64,000 nt of DNA from Bacteroidales bacterium. Lineage in GTDB: Bacteria; Bacteroidota; Bacteroidia; Bacteroidales; TTA-H9. The notes under the pieces were generated by a model, which worked only from the letters and a program-made list of their open reading frames with translations, ran no database searches and had not been told where the DNA came from. Below, piece after piece: positions 1 through 10,045 of this stretch (the first letter of the stretch is position 1; each line of letters opens with the position of its first letter). Where the stretch lies: the NCBI GenBank assembly GCA_028689615.1, contig JAQVCV010000006.1:1-64000 (forward strand), in the 5' to 3' direction. The translations under genes were made by a program, and so were the position numbers.

Positions 1-536
1 GGTTCAAGATCCAGGCCATTTTTAGTAATAACACTAGGAGCTGCAGAGGGCTTATAAGACTCCAACATCTGGATTCCACTCACAATTACCTGATTTTTAT
101 CAAAAAACACTTCGACCGGAATCTTATAACTAAATTTTTTATCAGGAAAGAATCTATCGTTGATTGAAAGTTCAAGCTCATAAACACCAACTGGCAGCGA
201 AATCCGTTGTTGATCAATAAAATCGAAAAAAGATGAAGTAGTATCAGGCTGTTCTGGACTCCACAATTCGTATTTCCGAAACGCCTTAATCACCGAATCC
301 TGTCTAAATATCATCGTTATATGCAATGCACCTCTGAACATGCCATTCTCTTGCTTTTCAAAAACTACACTATTACCTCTGACTCCAAGGTAAGTTTCGA
401 GATAAGTACCATCTTCAGGAGAATAGAACGTTGCAAAATTAAATCCGGCGTTCAGTTTTTTGGCTGAACATTGATTAGTGTAAATGATTAAAAAACTCAA
501 AACCATTGAGGTTAGAAAGAGGATTCTTCGTCTCAT
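1..536 (-). CDS. Secreted protein, 5' part only (possibly GWxTD-domain family), runs off the window start
   Basis: Minus-strand frame from ATG at 536 reads MRRRILFLTSMVLSFLIIYTNQCSAKKLNAGFNFATFYSPEDGTYLETYLGVRGNSVVF..., open to the window edge; signal peptide-like start. Family call is weak recall of the YLETYLxVxGNSV motif. Confidence 0.55.
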   Translation of the reverse strand, partial: MRRRILFLTSMVLSFLIIYTNQCSAKKLNAGFNFATFYSPEDGTYLETYLGVRGNSVVFEKQENGMFRGALHITMIFRQDSVIKAFRKYELWSPEQPDTTSSFFDFIDQQRISLPVGVYELELSINDRFFPDKKFSYKIPVEVFFDKNQVIVSGIQMLESYKPSAAPSVITKNGLDLE

Positions 537-716
537 ATTACGTTTATTCTTTATTTCAATTCGGTTGTAAAGGTAGCATTTTTCCTGATAAACATGGCTT
601 GAGCCAACCAATGCCTAATAGTTGTCAGACGTTAAAAAGAGTTGACACGTTTACTTTTCTTAAGAAAACTTTTAGCGCCACTTGCCGTGATCAAAAAAAG
701 TAGTAATTTTGCCGCC

Positions 717-801
717 GGAGAGATGGCAGAGTGGTCGATTGCGGCGGTCTTGAAAACCGTTGACCTTCACGGGTCCGGGGGTTCGAATCCCTCTCTCTCC
801 G
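717..801 (+). tRNA. tRNA-Ser(TGA)
   Basis: Acceptor GGAGAGA/TCTCTCC, loop CTTGAAA, long variable arm, GGTTCGAATCC T-arm; TAATTTTG -7 box just upstream. Confidence 0.95.
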
Positions 802-952
802 CTTCCATAAAAAAATCTAAAGACTCATCAAGATTTTTGATGAGTCTTTTCTTTTTCAAGCAATTAAGAGTTTTAAAAGCATCCTCCCAGTTTTTTTTCA
901 TTTTTTTTAGCTCCAACCCTTGCTGCATCTATAATTTTCGTAATTTTGCAGC

Positions 953-1041
953 GGAGAAATGCCGGAGTGGTCGAACGGGACTGACTCGAAATCAGTTGTA
1001 CCCATTATGTGGTACCGGGGGTTCGAATCCCTCTTTCTCCG
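953..1041 (+). tRNA. tRNA-Ser(CGA)
   Basis: Acceptor GGAGAAA/TTTCTCC, anticodon stem ACTGA-CTCGAAA-TCAGT, long variable arm, T-arm GGTTCGAATCC. Confidence 0.95.
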
Positions 1042-1275
1042 CTAAAAGAAACCACTATGGTTTCTTTTTTTTTGCCCCTAAAAACACGTGTCATAAACTC
1101 TAACACTTCAAGGAAATTACATGTCCTAAAATTTCACTTCAGGTCAGTAATACACGATCAATATTTTTATAAATTAAACAATTTCAGCTTTTTGTTTTGT
1201 TGGGTACAATCATTGCAAGGTATGGCCAGAAATCATATTCCCGTCTAAATAGATGGAAAATAAAAGCCTATACAA

Positions 1276-2697
1276 ATGACAGTAAGAAACAATGCTATGA
1301 TTACCAGAAGAGAACTTATCAGAAGGATTTGTACTCTCTTTAAGAACAATCAATTGGTTGAGCAAATTGATCGTATTCAATTGCATATGCGTCCAAAAGA
1401 TAGCAATTCATTCAGGTGTTGCATATATAAAGATCGGGCAATCATCAACTATAAGATTATGCCAATTCTGGGTTATCGTGTTGATGAAGAATGTGATGAA
1501 TTAGATCCACCAAGTTTTTACGCAAAAATGGCTATGGTAAGGGATAAACCAATTCCAGACCGCTTGATCAGTGTAATTGGAGAGGCATGCAGCTCCTGTC
1601 CTTCAGAAAGTTATCAGGTAACCAATCTTTGTCAGGGGTGCGAGGGCCAATTCTGTATGATGAATTGCCCGAAAAATTGCATTGAAATGGTAAATGGCCA
1701 TGCCATTATCGATCAGGAAAAATGTGTCCTTTGCGGACGTTGCCAATCGGTATGTCCCTTTCATGCAATTGTGCATATGGGTATTCCGTGCAGCGAAAAT
1801 TGTCCGGTAGATGCTATCACTAAAGATACAATGGGAAAGGCAGTTATCAATCACGAAATCTGCATCAGATGCGGTAAATGCCTCGATCATTGTCCATACG
1901 GTGCTATTACTGAAAGATCACACTTGATCGATGTACTGAAAGCACTAAGATCGGAAGAAACTGTTGTAGCCCTTATCGCACCCGCGTTGGCCGGACAGTT
2001 TAAATGCACCTTATCGCAATTAACAGCTGCTATTCAACAAGTAGGTTTTGATCAAGTGATTGAAGTTGCGGAAGGTGCAGAAGAAACGATCAGGTTGGAA
2101 GGCAAGGAGTGGGAACACAAAATGGCCGCGGGGCAAAAATTCTTAACTTCATCATGTTGCGCTTCATACCAACAACTTGTTGCAAGAGTATGTCCCTCTC
2201 TTGGCGAATTTGTCTCTGATACACCTTCACCCTTAAGTTTAACGGCAGGGATGCTGAAGAGCAGCCAAAACAATTCAAAGCTTGTATTCATCAGCCCTTG
2301 TATCGCTAAAAAACTTGAATCCCAATCACATCAACTTACTGATTTTACGCTAACTATAGAAGAACTTGGAGCAATGTTTGCTGCTTACGGTGTGGAATTC
2401 AATACCGCTATTGATAATGAAGTGCAAACAAAGCAAGTTGATAAAAGTGCCAGATGTTTCGCTTATAGCGGAGGGGTAAGTCAAGCTGTAGGTCGGAAAG
2501 CTGGTGATGAATTTAAGCCTCACATTATTAATGGACTGAATCGAAAAGAGGTCAAATGGCTTCAAAACCAGACCAAAGCCATAAAAACTGATTTCAATTT
2601 TATAGAAGTAATGGTTTGTGAGGGCGGATGTGTTAATGGTTGTGACGTAATTGCCAATCCATTGGCGGCAACAAACCAAATTAGAAACATATCATAA
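1276..2697 (+). CDS. Monomeric [FeFe]-hydrogenase-like protein with multiple 4Fe-4S motifs
   Basis: Ferredoxin CxxCxxxCP motifs; H-cluster-like TSSCCASYQ, SPCIAKKLE, EVMVCEGGCVNGCD. Confidence 0.88.
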   Translation: MTVRNNAMITRRELIRRICTLFKNNQLVEQIDRIQLHMRPKDSNSFRCCIYKDRAIINYKIMPILGYRVDEECDELDPPSFYAKMAMVRDKPIPDRLISVIGEACSSCPSESYQVTNLCQGCEGQFCMMNCPKNCIEMVNGHAIIDQEKCVLCGRCQSVCPFHAIVHMGIPCSENCPVDAITKDTMGKAVINHEICIRCGKCLDHCPYGAITERSHLIDVLKALRSEETVVALIAPALAGQFKCTLSQLTAAIQQVGFDQVIEVAEGAEETIRLEGKEWEHKMAAGQKFLTSSCCASYQQLVARVCPSLGEFVSDTPSPLSLTAGMLKSSQNNSKLVFISPCIAKKLESQSHQLTDFTLTIEELGAMFAAYGVEFNTAIDNEVQTKQVDKSARCFAYSGGVSQAVGRKAGDEFKPHIINGLNRKEVKWLQNQTKAIKTDFNFIEVMVCEGGCVNGCDVIANPLAATNQIRNIS

Positions 2698-2707
2698 GAT
2701 TTTAGTT

Positions 2708-2959
2708 ATGAACAAGATAAAAGTAGAAATTTCCATCGGCACCTATTCGTATATCATGGGAGGAGCCCAATTGTTGGAGGCACTCAAAAACCTTGAACCA
2801 TCAGTCAGCGAATTATTTGATTTAGTTCCAGTAATTTCAATCGCCAATTGCAATGAAGATACCGGACACAAACCGCCATATGTTTCTGTTAACGGAAATC
2901 CGCTTGAAGAGGCAACCTTGGCATTTGTTTTAACTGCCGTGAGGAGAGAAATTAAGTAA
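2708..2959 (+). CDS. NuoE/thioredoxin-like ferredoxin-fold small protein lacking most cluster cysteines
   Basis: Start taken at MNKIKVEISIGTYSYIMGGAQLLEAL; aligns by eye with NuoE-like CxGTxC...CxxxC...PxVxVNG pattern; directly downstream of the hydrogenase gene. Confidence 0.6.
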   Translation: MNKIKVEISIGTYSYIMGGAQLLEALKNLEPSVSELFDLVPVISIANCNEDTGHKPPYVSVNGNPLEEATLAFVLTAVRREIK

Positions 2960-3100
2960 TTGATTTTCAAATAAAAATACTTCAATCCTGCGATTCACAA
3001 TCAACATTTTTGAGCCCAAGACAGAGATTTGCGGGGACCTTATTGCTTTTGTTTTGGAAATGATTACTATCTTTATGGCGGATTTTAACGACAAATTTAT

Positions 3101-3442
3101 ATGCCGCTCATACGAATCCAAACGAATACTCCAATCCCAAGCGGAACAGGTTTCAACGAGTCTATAACCTGTGCTTCATCGGAATGGCTAGGAAAGCCCA
3201 AGCGTTACATCATGGTTCAACTATTACCAGAGATGCGGATGACGATGGCCGGACAGCCAGATCCTTGTGCTTTCATTGAAGTAATCAGCATTGCACTTTC
3301 GCGAAGTCAGATAAAAACAGTGAGTTCTGAATTGACGAAGTTAATTTCACGGGAGCTTTCCATAAAATCGGATCGCATCTACATTGAGTTTAAAAATGGC
3401 GAGGCAGAAAATTGGTGCTGGGATGGAGTTACTTTTGGTTAA
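3101..3442 (+). CDS. MIF-like tautomerase family protein
   Basis: MPLIRIQTN start with catalytic Pro after Met, KPKRYIMVQL, C-term IYIEF...WCWDGVTFG. Confidence 0.82.
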   Translation: MPLIRIQTNTPIPSGTGFNESITCASSEWLGKPKRYIMVQLLPEMRMTMAGQPDPCAFIEVISIALSRSQIKTVSSELTKLISRELSIKSDRIYIEFKNGEAENWCWDGVTFG

Positions 3443-3462
3443 TAACTAATTATAAGAACATT

Positions 3463-4266
3463 ATGAAAGTTGGATATTATCAATTCATGCCTGAATGGAA
3501 GAACCCCAGAGCAACTCTTCAAAAGATCAAACAACGTCTTAAGGGCGAGAAGTTCGATTTATTGGTGCTCCCCGAACTCTTCACAACAGGCTATCTCCTT
3601 TCCGAAAAGGAAATTTGGAAGTTTGCAGAGGATTTGGAAGAGAGTCGAACCATCGATGAATTATCCAAAATATCGGCATCGGCCGGGGGGTACATTTGTG
3701 GATCAATTTTAGAGAAGGATGATGATGACTACCTTTATAATACAGCGATCTTTGTTGGCCCCGACGGGTTGGAGGGATCATACCGAAAACACCACTTGCC
3801 AGACATTGAAAAGGTAAATCTTAGCAGTTCATGGGACGATCCAAAACTGTTTGATCTAGGCGATGCAAAAGCCGGCGCTCTAATATGTTTCGACCTTTGG
3901 TTTCCGGAACTTACCAGAATAATGACCCGCAAAGGGTTGCAGTTGCTTTGTCACCCGGCTGCCTTTGGAGGTGCCGATACGCCTGATATTGTGAGAATAA
4001 GAGCAATTGAAAACAGGGTCTTCATTGTATCAGCAAACCTTATTGGAGAAGAAAGTGACGATCTTCAATCATTTAAATACAGGGGTGCCAGTCGGATTGT
4101 ATCACCTGAAGGGCTAATTCTGGCCGAATCAGGTGAAAACGAAGATTTGTTGTTTCTTGATTTGAATCCTGAAGACGCAAACCACAAAAAGCTATCTTTT
4201 TGCGATAATCTTTGGTCTGAATGGAATCATTATAAAACTGAATTCTCATCCAACGCTCAACCATAA
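3463..4266 (+). CDS. Carbon-nitrogen hydrolase (nitrilase superfamily)
   Basis: Glu-Lys-Cys triad context LPELF, YRKHHL, ICFDLWFPEL. Confidence 0.9.
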   Translation: MKVGYYQFMPEWKNPRATLQKIKQRLKGEKFDLLVLPELFTTGYLLSEKEIWKFAEDLEESRTIDELSKISASAGGYICGSILEKDDDDYLYNTAIFVGPDGLEGSYRKHHLPDIEKVNLSSSWDDPKLFDLGDAKAGALICFDLWFPELTRIMTRKGLQLLCHPAAFGGADTPDIVRIRAIENRVFIVSANLIGEESDDLQSFKYRGASRIVSPEGLILAESGENEDLLFLDLNPEDANHKKLSFCDNLWSEWNHYKTEFSSNAQP

Positions 4267-4293
4267 GCTCAACCGTAAAATAAGGTGATAAAA

Positions 4294-4325
4294 AAGGCTG
4301 CTTAACGAGCAGCCTTCTCTTTTTT
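4294..4325. terminator. Hairpin AAGGCTGCT-taacg-AGCAGCCTT, likely bidirectional
   Basis: 9-bp perfect stem with A/T flanks between convergent genes. Confidence 0.8.
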
Positions 4326-5235
4326 AGTAAACCGATGGCACAAATGTTTGCTCCTCGATAGGTGGTCGCACATATCCTTTTCCTTCATGCCTAGGAGGTA
4401 ACTCCATCGAGGGGGGAGTTAAATCTTCGTAAGGTATGACACTTAGAAGATGAGCGATACAGTTCAATCTGGCTCTCTTCTTGTTATCTGCTTCAACCAC
4501 CCACCAAGGAGAAAGCTTGGTATCAGTATATGCAAACATTTCATCTTTTGCTTTTGAGTATTCCACCCAACGATTTCTTGACTCAATATCCATTGGGCTG
4601 AGCTTCCATCGTTTTGTGGGATCGTGAAGCCTGGCTTGAAATCGTTTTTCCTGCTCATGATCGCTTACCGAGAACCAGTACTTAACCAGTACAATGCCCG
4701 ACCTGATCAACATTCGTTCAAAATAGGGGCATGACCGAAGAAATTCCCAATATTCCTCATCAGTACAAAACCCCATAACACGCTCAACACCTGCTCTGTT
4801 ATACCAACTCCTATCAAAGAGCACTATCTCACCTGAGGCAGGTAAATGAGGGACGTATCGTTGAAAATACCATTGGGTTTTTTCCCTTTCTGTTGGAGTT
4901 CCGAGGGCGACAACCTTGCAAGATCTGGGATTAAGCGGTTCGATAATTCTGTTAATAACACCCCCTTTCCCAGCAGCATCTCTTCCTTCAAAAATGACTA
5001 CAAGCTTGAGACCTTTCATTTTGATCCATTCTTGAAGCTTGACCAGTTCTATTTGTAATCGTTGCAACTCAGATTCATAGAATTCATCGGTCAATTTCGG
5101 TTTTTCAGAAGAAATTGTCGTCAGAGCTGTCCCAGCCGATAGGTGTTCAGGTTGATACTTCTTCGGGAATGACTCTGGGTAATAACTATCTTCTTCAATT
5201 GGATGATCATGTTTTTTCGAATGCTTGCTATCCAT
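4324..5235 (-). CDS. ppk2: Polyphosphate kinase 2
   Basis: FEGRDAAGKGGVI Walker A, FDRSWYNRAGVERVMGF, KYWFSVSDHEQEKRF. Confidence 0.93.
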   Translation of the reverse strand: MDSKHSKKHDHPIEEDSYYPESFPKKYQPEHLSAGTALTTISSEKPKLTDEFYESELQRLQIELVKLQEWIKMKGLKLVVIFEGRDAAGKGGVINRIIEPLNPRSCKVVALGTPTEREKTQWYFQRYVPHLPASGEIVLFDRSWYNRAGVERVMGFCTDEEYWEFLRSCPYFERMLIRSGIVLVKYWFSVSDHEQEKRFQARLHDPTKRWKLSPMDIESRNRWVEYSKAKDEMFAYTDTKLSPWWVVEADNKKRARLNCIAHLLSVIPYEDLTPPSMELPPRHEGKGYVRPPIEEQTFVPSVY

Positions 5236-5256
5236 AACGAAATGTTTTTAAAACAA

Positions 5257-6093
5257 TTAGTGACATTTGTTTAAATAGGAAGTGATCAATTCGTCATAAA
5301 GTAAAATCAAATGACGCATTAAATCATTGTCAGTTGAAAATCGATACTCCTCTAATTGCCTAACAGGAAGCACCTTAGGCGAAGTGCCTGTTAAAAACAA
5401 TGCCTGAACACCACTTAACTCATTATACATCAGCGGTTTTTCATTAACAAGGATTCCGTTTGATCGTGCGATTTCGATAACCTTGTTTCGGGTAATTCCT
5501 CCTAAAACCAACTGTGATGGAGCAGTTGAAACTTCATTCTGGCCTGTTACAAAAAAAACATTACTTCTGCTTCCTTCGGTTATTCTTCCAAAACGATCAA
5601 CTAAGATAACTTCAAAGAGATTTCGCTTTTGAATGATAATATCAGAGGCTTCCCTTAAGGATGCATCTTTTTCCTTTATCTCGGGATTTCCTCTGGCAGC
5701 AAAGTAAAACATCGTATCGACGCCACTGGCATATTGCGTCGGGATTGGAAGCGATAAGGGCAAAGAATAAACCAAGAGGTGTTGAAGCTCCCTAGACTGA
5801 CGATCAAATGTCAATGAGATTTCGATCTTCCCTTCTCTAATTTCATTGCTTTTAATGACAGCGGCAACTGCTGTTTCGAGATTTATCAACCATTGTGAAT
5901 CCCATTTGCATGATGCCAGAATGATTGAATTCTGCAACCTATACAGGTGATCTTCAAGAAAAAGAGAGACTCCTTGCTGCACTCTTAAAACTTCATAGAT
6001 TGCAACACAACCATCGAACAGTTGACTATCAATTACATTGCATTCAACTGTGCGATGGTCAAACCAAATATGAGGATGTGCGCAAACAATCAT
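5257..6093 (-). CDS. Aminotransferase class IV (aminodeoxychorismate lyase / branched-chain aminotransferase-like)
   Basis: LFLEDHLYRLQNS, ITEGSRSNVFFV, VLGGITRNKVIEIA; start assigned to MIVCAHPHIWFD because the upstream part overlaps the DUF3127 gene. Confidence 0.85.
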   Translation of the reverse strand: MIVCAHPHIWFDHRTVECNVIDSQLFDGCVAIYEVLRVQQGVSLFLEDHLYRLQNSIILASCKWDSQWLINLETAVAAVIKSNEIREGKIEISLTFDRQSRELQHLLVYSLPLSLPIPTQYASGVDTMFYFAARGNPEIKEKDASLREASDIIIQKRNLFEVILVDRFGRITEGSRSNVFFVTGQNEVSTAPSQLVLGGITRNKVIEIARSNGILVNEKPLMYNELSGVQALFLTGTSPKVLPVRQLEEYRFSTDNDLMRHLILLYDELITSYLNKCH

Positions 6094-6109
6094 GCGATTG
6101 GTTTTCTGG

Positions 6110-6499
6110 TTAGAAAGGAAGATCGTCGGTGGCTGCGTTTTCGTTATTGTCAATATTCTGACTCCAAACCGGCGCTTCAGGCCTTTGTTCGGGTTGAGAA
6201 GCCGCATTGGGCAAAGCAGCACCTGCCGAAAGCCTTTCAATTTCCCAGGCTCTTACATCGGTGTACCAACGTTCATTGTATTCTCTAGATTCTATGCTTA
6301 TTTGTGCCTTAACTTCATCTCCTTCGTTGAGAGCTTTTACTGCGGCAGTTTTATCTCCCCAAGCAATGAGGCAGATTTTTTTTGGATATTGGTCAAGTGT
6401 TTCAATGATAAAATTCTGTTTTACCCAACGCCCATTCCGACCTTCACCTGAAACTTCAGGTAAAGCTTTTACAAATTTTCCTCTAATTGATAAGTCCAT
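6110..6499 (-). CDS. DUF3127 domain protein (OB-fold/SSB-like)
   Basis: MDLSIRGKFVKALPEVSGEGRNGRWVKQNFIIETLDQYPKKICLIAWGDK; acidic DDLPF tail as in SSB proteins. Confidence 0.85.
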   Translation of the reverse strand: MDLSIRGKFVKALPEVSGEGRNGRWVKQNFIIETLDQYPKKICLIAWGDKTAAVKALNEGDEVKAQISIESREYNERWYTDVRAWEIERLSAGAALPNAASQPEQRPEAPVWSQNIDNNENAATDDLPF

Positions 6500-6510
6500 A
6501 GTATATAGTA

Positions 6511-6984
6511 TTAATATTCAATTTTTTCGACAATTTCAAGCCATTCTCTAAATGGTTGATTGGAGTCAACTCCACCAATCCTCTCCTGAGGGATTGATCG
6601 CAGGTTCATGGGAAGAGCTAACTCTTTGTATATCAAAGAATCGTCAAAACCAGCTTGAGCGGCATCCGCTTTTGTCGCCCCAAAAAAAACTGCTTTAGGC
6701 CTCGCCCAGTATATTGCACCCAGGCACATGGGGCATGGTTCACAGCTAGAATATACAATGCAATCATCAAGCTGGAATGTACCAAGCTTTTTACAGGCTG
6801 CCCTAATTGCGTTAACCTCAGCATGAGCAGTAGGATCGTTTGTGGTTGTGACTGAGTTTCCTTCGGCTGCAATAATCTGATCATTTTTCACAATTATACA
6901 ACCAAAAGGTCCGCCTTTCCCCTTCTTCACGTTTTCCAACGCCAGATGAACAGCCTGTTCTATGTAAGTTTGATGGATAGTCAT
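6511..6984 (-). CDS. Nucleoside/guanine deaminase
   Basis: HAEVNAIRAA and SSCEPCPMCLGAIYWAR zinc deaminase motifs. Confidence 0.92.
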   Translation of the reverse strand: MTIHQTYIEQAVHLALENVKKGKGGPFGCIIVKNDQIIAAEGNSVTTTNDPTAHAEVNAIRAACKKLGTFQLDDCIVYSSCEPCPMCLGAIYWARPKAVFFGATKADAAQAGFDDSLIYKELALPMNLRSIPQERIGGVDSNQPFREWLEIVEKIEY

Positions 6985-7073
6985 GTAAACTACATTTTTG
7001 TTTGTAAAGATACTAATTCAGGTGCTTATTGAAAAGACAATGTTTAAAAAAACAGTAAAGAGCCTGCTAACTA

Positions 7074-7757
7074 CTACAAATTCCACAACTCTGTTCTGTC
7101 GGGGCTTTCCAACGCTTTTTCCAAAACAACTAAAAACTCCTTTCTGGGGATGCTTCTGGCGCCAAGGCTTTTCAGATGATCAGTTTGCTGCTGAGCATCA
7201 ATAAAATAAATTCCAAGCTCCTTCACTTTTAAAACCAAATGGTAAAACGCAAACTTTGATGCATTGCTCATGAAATGAAACATCGATTCGCCAAAGAATG
7301 CCTTACCGAGTACTACACCATACAGTCCACCAACGAGTTGCCCCTGATAATATGTTTCCACACTGTGAGCATATCCCAATCTATGCAAGGTTTTATAAGC
7401 TTTGACAATTTCGGGGCTAATCCATGTTCCTTCCTGATTTGGGCGCAATACTTTTGAACAATTTGTAATTACATCAACAAAGTTCGTATCATACTTAATC
7501 TCGAACTTTCCCGAATTAATTACCTGACGCATACTGTGAGAACATCTATAGTTCTCCGGCAAGAGAATCAGTCTTGGATCGGGCGACCACCACAAAATTG
7601 GATCACCGGGAGTAAACCAAGGGAATACACCACTTTTGTATGCAAGCAAGAGACTATCGGTAGATAAGTTACCTCCAACAGCCACAAGACCTTCCTTTTC
7701 GGCCTGAGCAGAAAACGTATATCCCCTATATTTCTCTTCAAGAGCAATAACTGCCAT
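7074..7757 (-). CDS. aat: Leucyl/phenylalanyl-tRNA--protein transferase
   Basis: GLVAVGGNLSTDSLLLAYKSGVFPWF, WWSPDPRLIL, GESMFHFMSNASK. Confidence 0.95.
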   Translation of the reverse strand: MAVIALEEKYRGYTFSAQAEKEGLVAVGGNLSTDSLLLAYKSGVFPWFTPGDPILWWSPDPRLILLPENYRCSHSMRQVINSGKFEIKYDTNFVDVITNCSKVLRPNQEGTWISPEIVKAYKTLHRLGYAHSVETYYQGQLVGGLYGVVLGKAFFGESMFHFMSNASKFAFYHLVLKVKELGIYFIDAQQQTDHLKSLGARSIPRKEFLVVLEKALESPDRTELWNL

Positions 7758-7786
7758 AAAATTTTCGATGTTTTAAGAATGTTTCC

Positions 7787-8833
7787 TCAAGCTGGATTGT
7801 TTTTTTCTGGGCGAAGCGATTGAAAACTATCAAGGGCGTGATCAACCATTGAACTGCTGATATCCAAATGAGTAACTAACCTAATGATCCCTGGTCCAAA
7901 TTTGCTGACAAGAATACCTTTTTTCTTGAGTTGATATATCACGTCTTGATCAGAAATCTCTGGACGAAGATTAATCATAACAATATTACTTTGCACTTCC
8001 TCAACACTTTGAACCCATGAACAATCCATCAATTTTTGTCCTAACAATCTGGCATGGTAATGATCTTCAGCCAGCCTTTCAATATTGTTGTTAAGGGCAA
8101 AAATGCCTGCTGCTGCCAGGTATCCAGCCTGCCTCATCGCGCCTCCAAGAAGCTTTCTTACCCTAACAGCTTTTTTGATAAAATCTTGGTTGCCAAGTAA
8201 TACTGAGCCAACAGGAGCCCCCAGGCCTTTGCTTAAGCATACTGAAATTGATTCAAACATAGATCCGTACATGGCAGGATTCGAATGATCGTAAGTCATG
8301 GCATTAAATATCCTTGCACCATCGAGGTGGAATTTTAAATTATGTGCTTTTGCCAGCGTGCTAATTTTTTGCAATTCGTTGACATTCCATACCGAACCAC
8401 CACCTTTATTGCAGGTATTTTCAGCGACAATAAGTCGTGTAAATGCTAAATGGTAATCTTCAGGATCGTTGATGTTTTGAGCAACCTGTTCAGCGGTGAA
8501 CCTTCCTCTGTCACCTTTGATAAGTCTTACAGAAGCTCCTGAATTAAAGGCTATTCCGCCTCCTTCATAATGGTAAACATGCGACAAATCTCCACAAATT
8601 ACTTCATCACCCGGCTGTGTATGTAGTTTTATAGCAATCTGATTAGCCATAGTTCCCGAGGGACAAAACAAAGCGGACTCATAGCCGAACATACCAGCAA
8701 TCATCAATTGCAATTCAATCACAGTTGGATCTTCTTTGTAAACATCATCACCCACCTTTGCACCCATCATTGCCTGCAACATCTCTGTGGTAGGCCGAGT
8801 AACCGTATCGCTCCTTAAATCAATTATATTCAT
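7787..8833 (-). CDS. Low-specificity L-threonine aldolase / beta-eliminating lyase
   Basis: [48 protein letters not shown]. Confidence 0.93.
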   Translation of the reverse strand: MNIIDLRSDTVTRPTTEMLQAMMGAKVGDDVYKEDPTVIELQLMIAGMFGYESALFCPSGTMANQIAIKLHTQPGDEVICGDLSHVYHYEGGGIAFNSGASVRLIKGDRGRFTAEQVAQNINDPEDYHLAFTRLIVAENTCNKGGGSVWNVNELQKISTLAKAHNLKFHLDGARIFNAMTYDHSNPAMYGSMFESISVCLSKGLGAPVGSVLLGNQDFIKKAVRVRKLLGGAMRQAGYLAAAGIFALNNNIERLAEDHYHARLLGQKLMDCSWVQSVEEVQSNIVMINLRPEISDQDVIYQLKKKGILVSKFGPGIIRLVTHLDISSSMVDHALDSFQSLRPEKNNPA

Positions 8834-8840
8834 AGTTTCA

Positions 8841-10031
8841 CTATATTTCCGATAAACTTTTCAAGATTAAACTTAGCAACAGCCTGCATTCTTCGGTAGA
8901 AATAGTAAGGGGAGGGGCGATTCTAAAAGAAGTTGTATGAAACAAAAACCGATCGGTCAACAAGCCATTTGCAGTCATACGACACATCACAGCATCCAGA
9001 TCGTCCTGATTGTTCATTTCTACTGCAATCATCAGCCCCCGACCTCTGACTTGTCGCACACGCGGATGGTCAGAAAGGCCATCAATAAAAATGGAAGCCT
9101 TTTCATTAACGGAACAAAGTAGATTTTCATCAACAATCAAATCAATGGCACTCAGAGATGCCGCGCATGAAACGGGATGACCTCCAAAAGTTGTAATATG
9201 TCCCAGCATAGGATTTTGCGTAAGAGAGTGCATAATTTGATCAGAAGAAACAAATGCACCTATTGGCATTCCTCCTCCCATAGCCTTGGCAAGGCATAAT
9301 ATATCAGGAATAATTCCAAACTGTTCAAAAGCGAACATCGATCCGGTTCTGCCGAATCCAGTCTGCACTTCATCAAATACCAAAAGAGCACCAGTATCAT
9401 TGCATTTCCTTCGAAGGTCATTCAAGAAAGAAGGTTTGGGAAGAATAATTCCCGCTTCAGCCTGAATAGGTTCAACAATAACACAGGCAACCTGTTCGTC
9501 GATCAGAGCCAGATCATCAAAAGAATTAAAATTAAGTTGTTTAACTCCAGGCAGAAGAGGTCTGAAGGCTTGTTTCAGACTTTCGTGCCCCAGAATACTC
9601 AAAGCCCCTTGTGTTCCGCCATGGTATGCATTGTAAAAAGAGCAAACCATCGGACGTTTCAAGTATCGCTTCGCCAATTTCATTGCACCCTCAATGGCTT
9701 CACTTCCCGAGTTGACCAAATAAACGGAATTAAGGCGGGATGGTAGGAGGGAGGTCAATCTTTCGGCAAGTTGAGTTTGCGGAGACTGAATCAATTCACC
9801 ATAAACCATAACATGCATATACCTCTGCACCTGTTTTACAATGGCTTCAACAACTTTAGGATGACAATGACCGACGTTGCTCACCGATACGCCAGAAACT
9901 AAATCAGCAAATCGACGGCCATCAGGGGTATAAAGCCATATGCCAGAAGCCCTCTCTATCTCTATTCCAAGTGGCTGGTTTGATGGAAGAGCCAAATAAC
10001 GAAAAAAAAGTTCTCTGTTCGACAATTGCAT
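8841..10031 (-). CDS. Class III PLP-dependent aminotransferase (acetylornithine/ornithine type)
   Basis: [53 protein letters not shown]. Confidence 0.93.
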   Translation of the reverse strand: MQLSNRELFFRYLALPSNQPLGIEIERASGIWLYTPDGRRFADLVSGVSVSNVGHCHPKVVEAIVKQVQRYMHVMVYGELIQSPQTQLAERLTSLLPSRLNSVYLVNSGSEAIEGAMKLAKRYLKRPMVCSFYNAYHGGTQGALSILGHESLKQAFRPLLPGVKQLNFNSFDDLALIDEQVACVIVEPIQAEAGIILPKPSFLNDLRRKCNDTGALLVFDEVQTGFGRTGSMFAFEQFGIIPDILCLAKAMGGGMPIGAFVSSDQIMHSLTQNPMLGHITTFGGHPVSCAASLSAIDLIVDENLLCSVNEKASIFIDGLSDHPRVRQVRGRGLMIAVEMNNQDDLDAVMCRMTANGLLTDRFLFHTTSFRIAPPLTISTEECRLLLSLILKSLSEI

Positions 10032-10045
10032 AGTAATACAAAGAC

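Noticed and set aside
642-1103. 153-aa plus-strand ORF
   Set aside because: It spans both tRNA-Ser genes; the peptide (GSGGSNPSLSA, GGSNPSFSA) is just translated T-arms.
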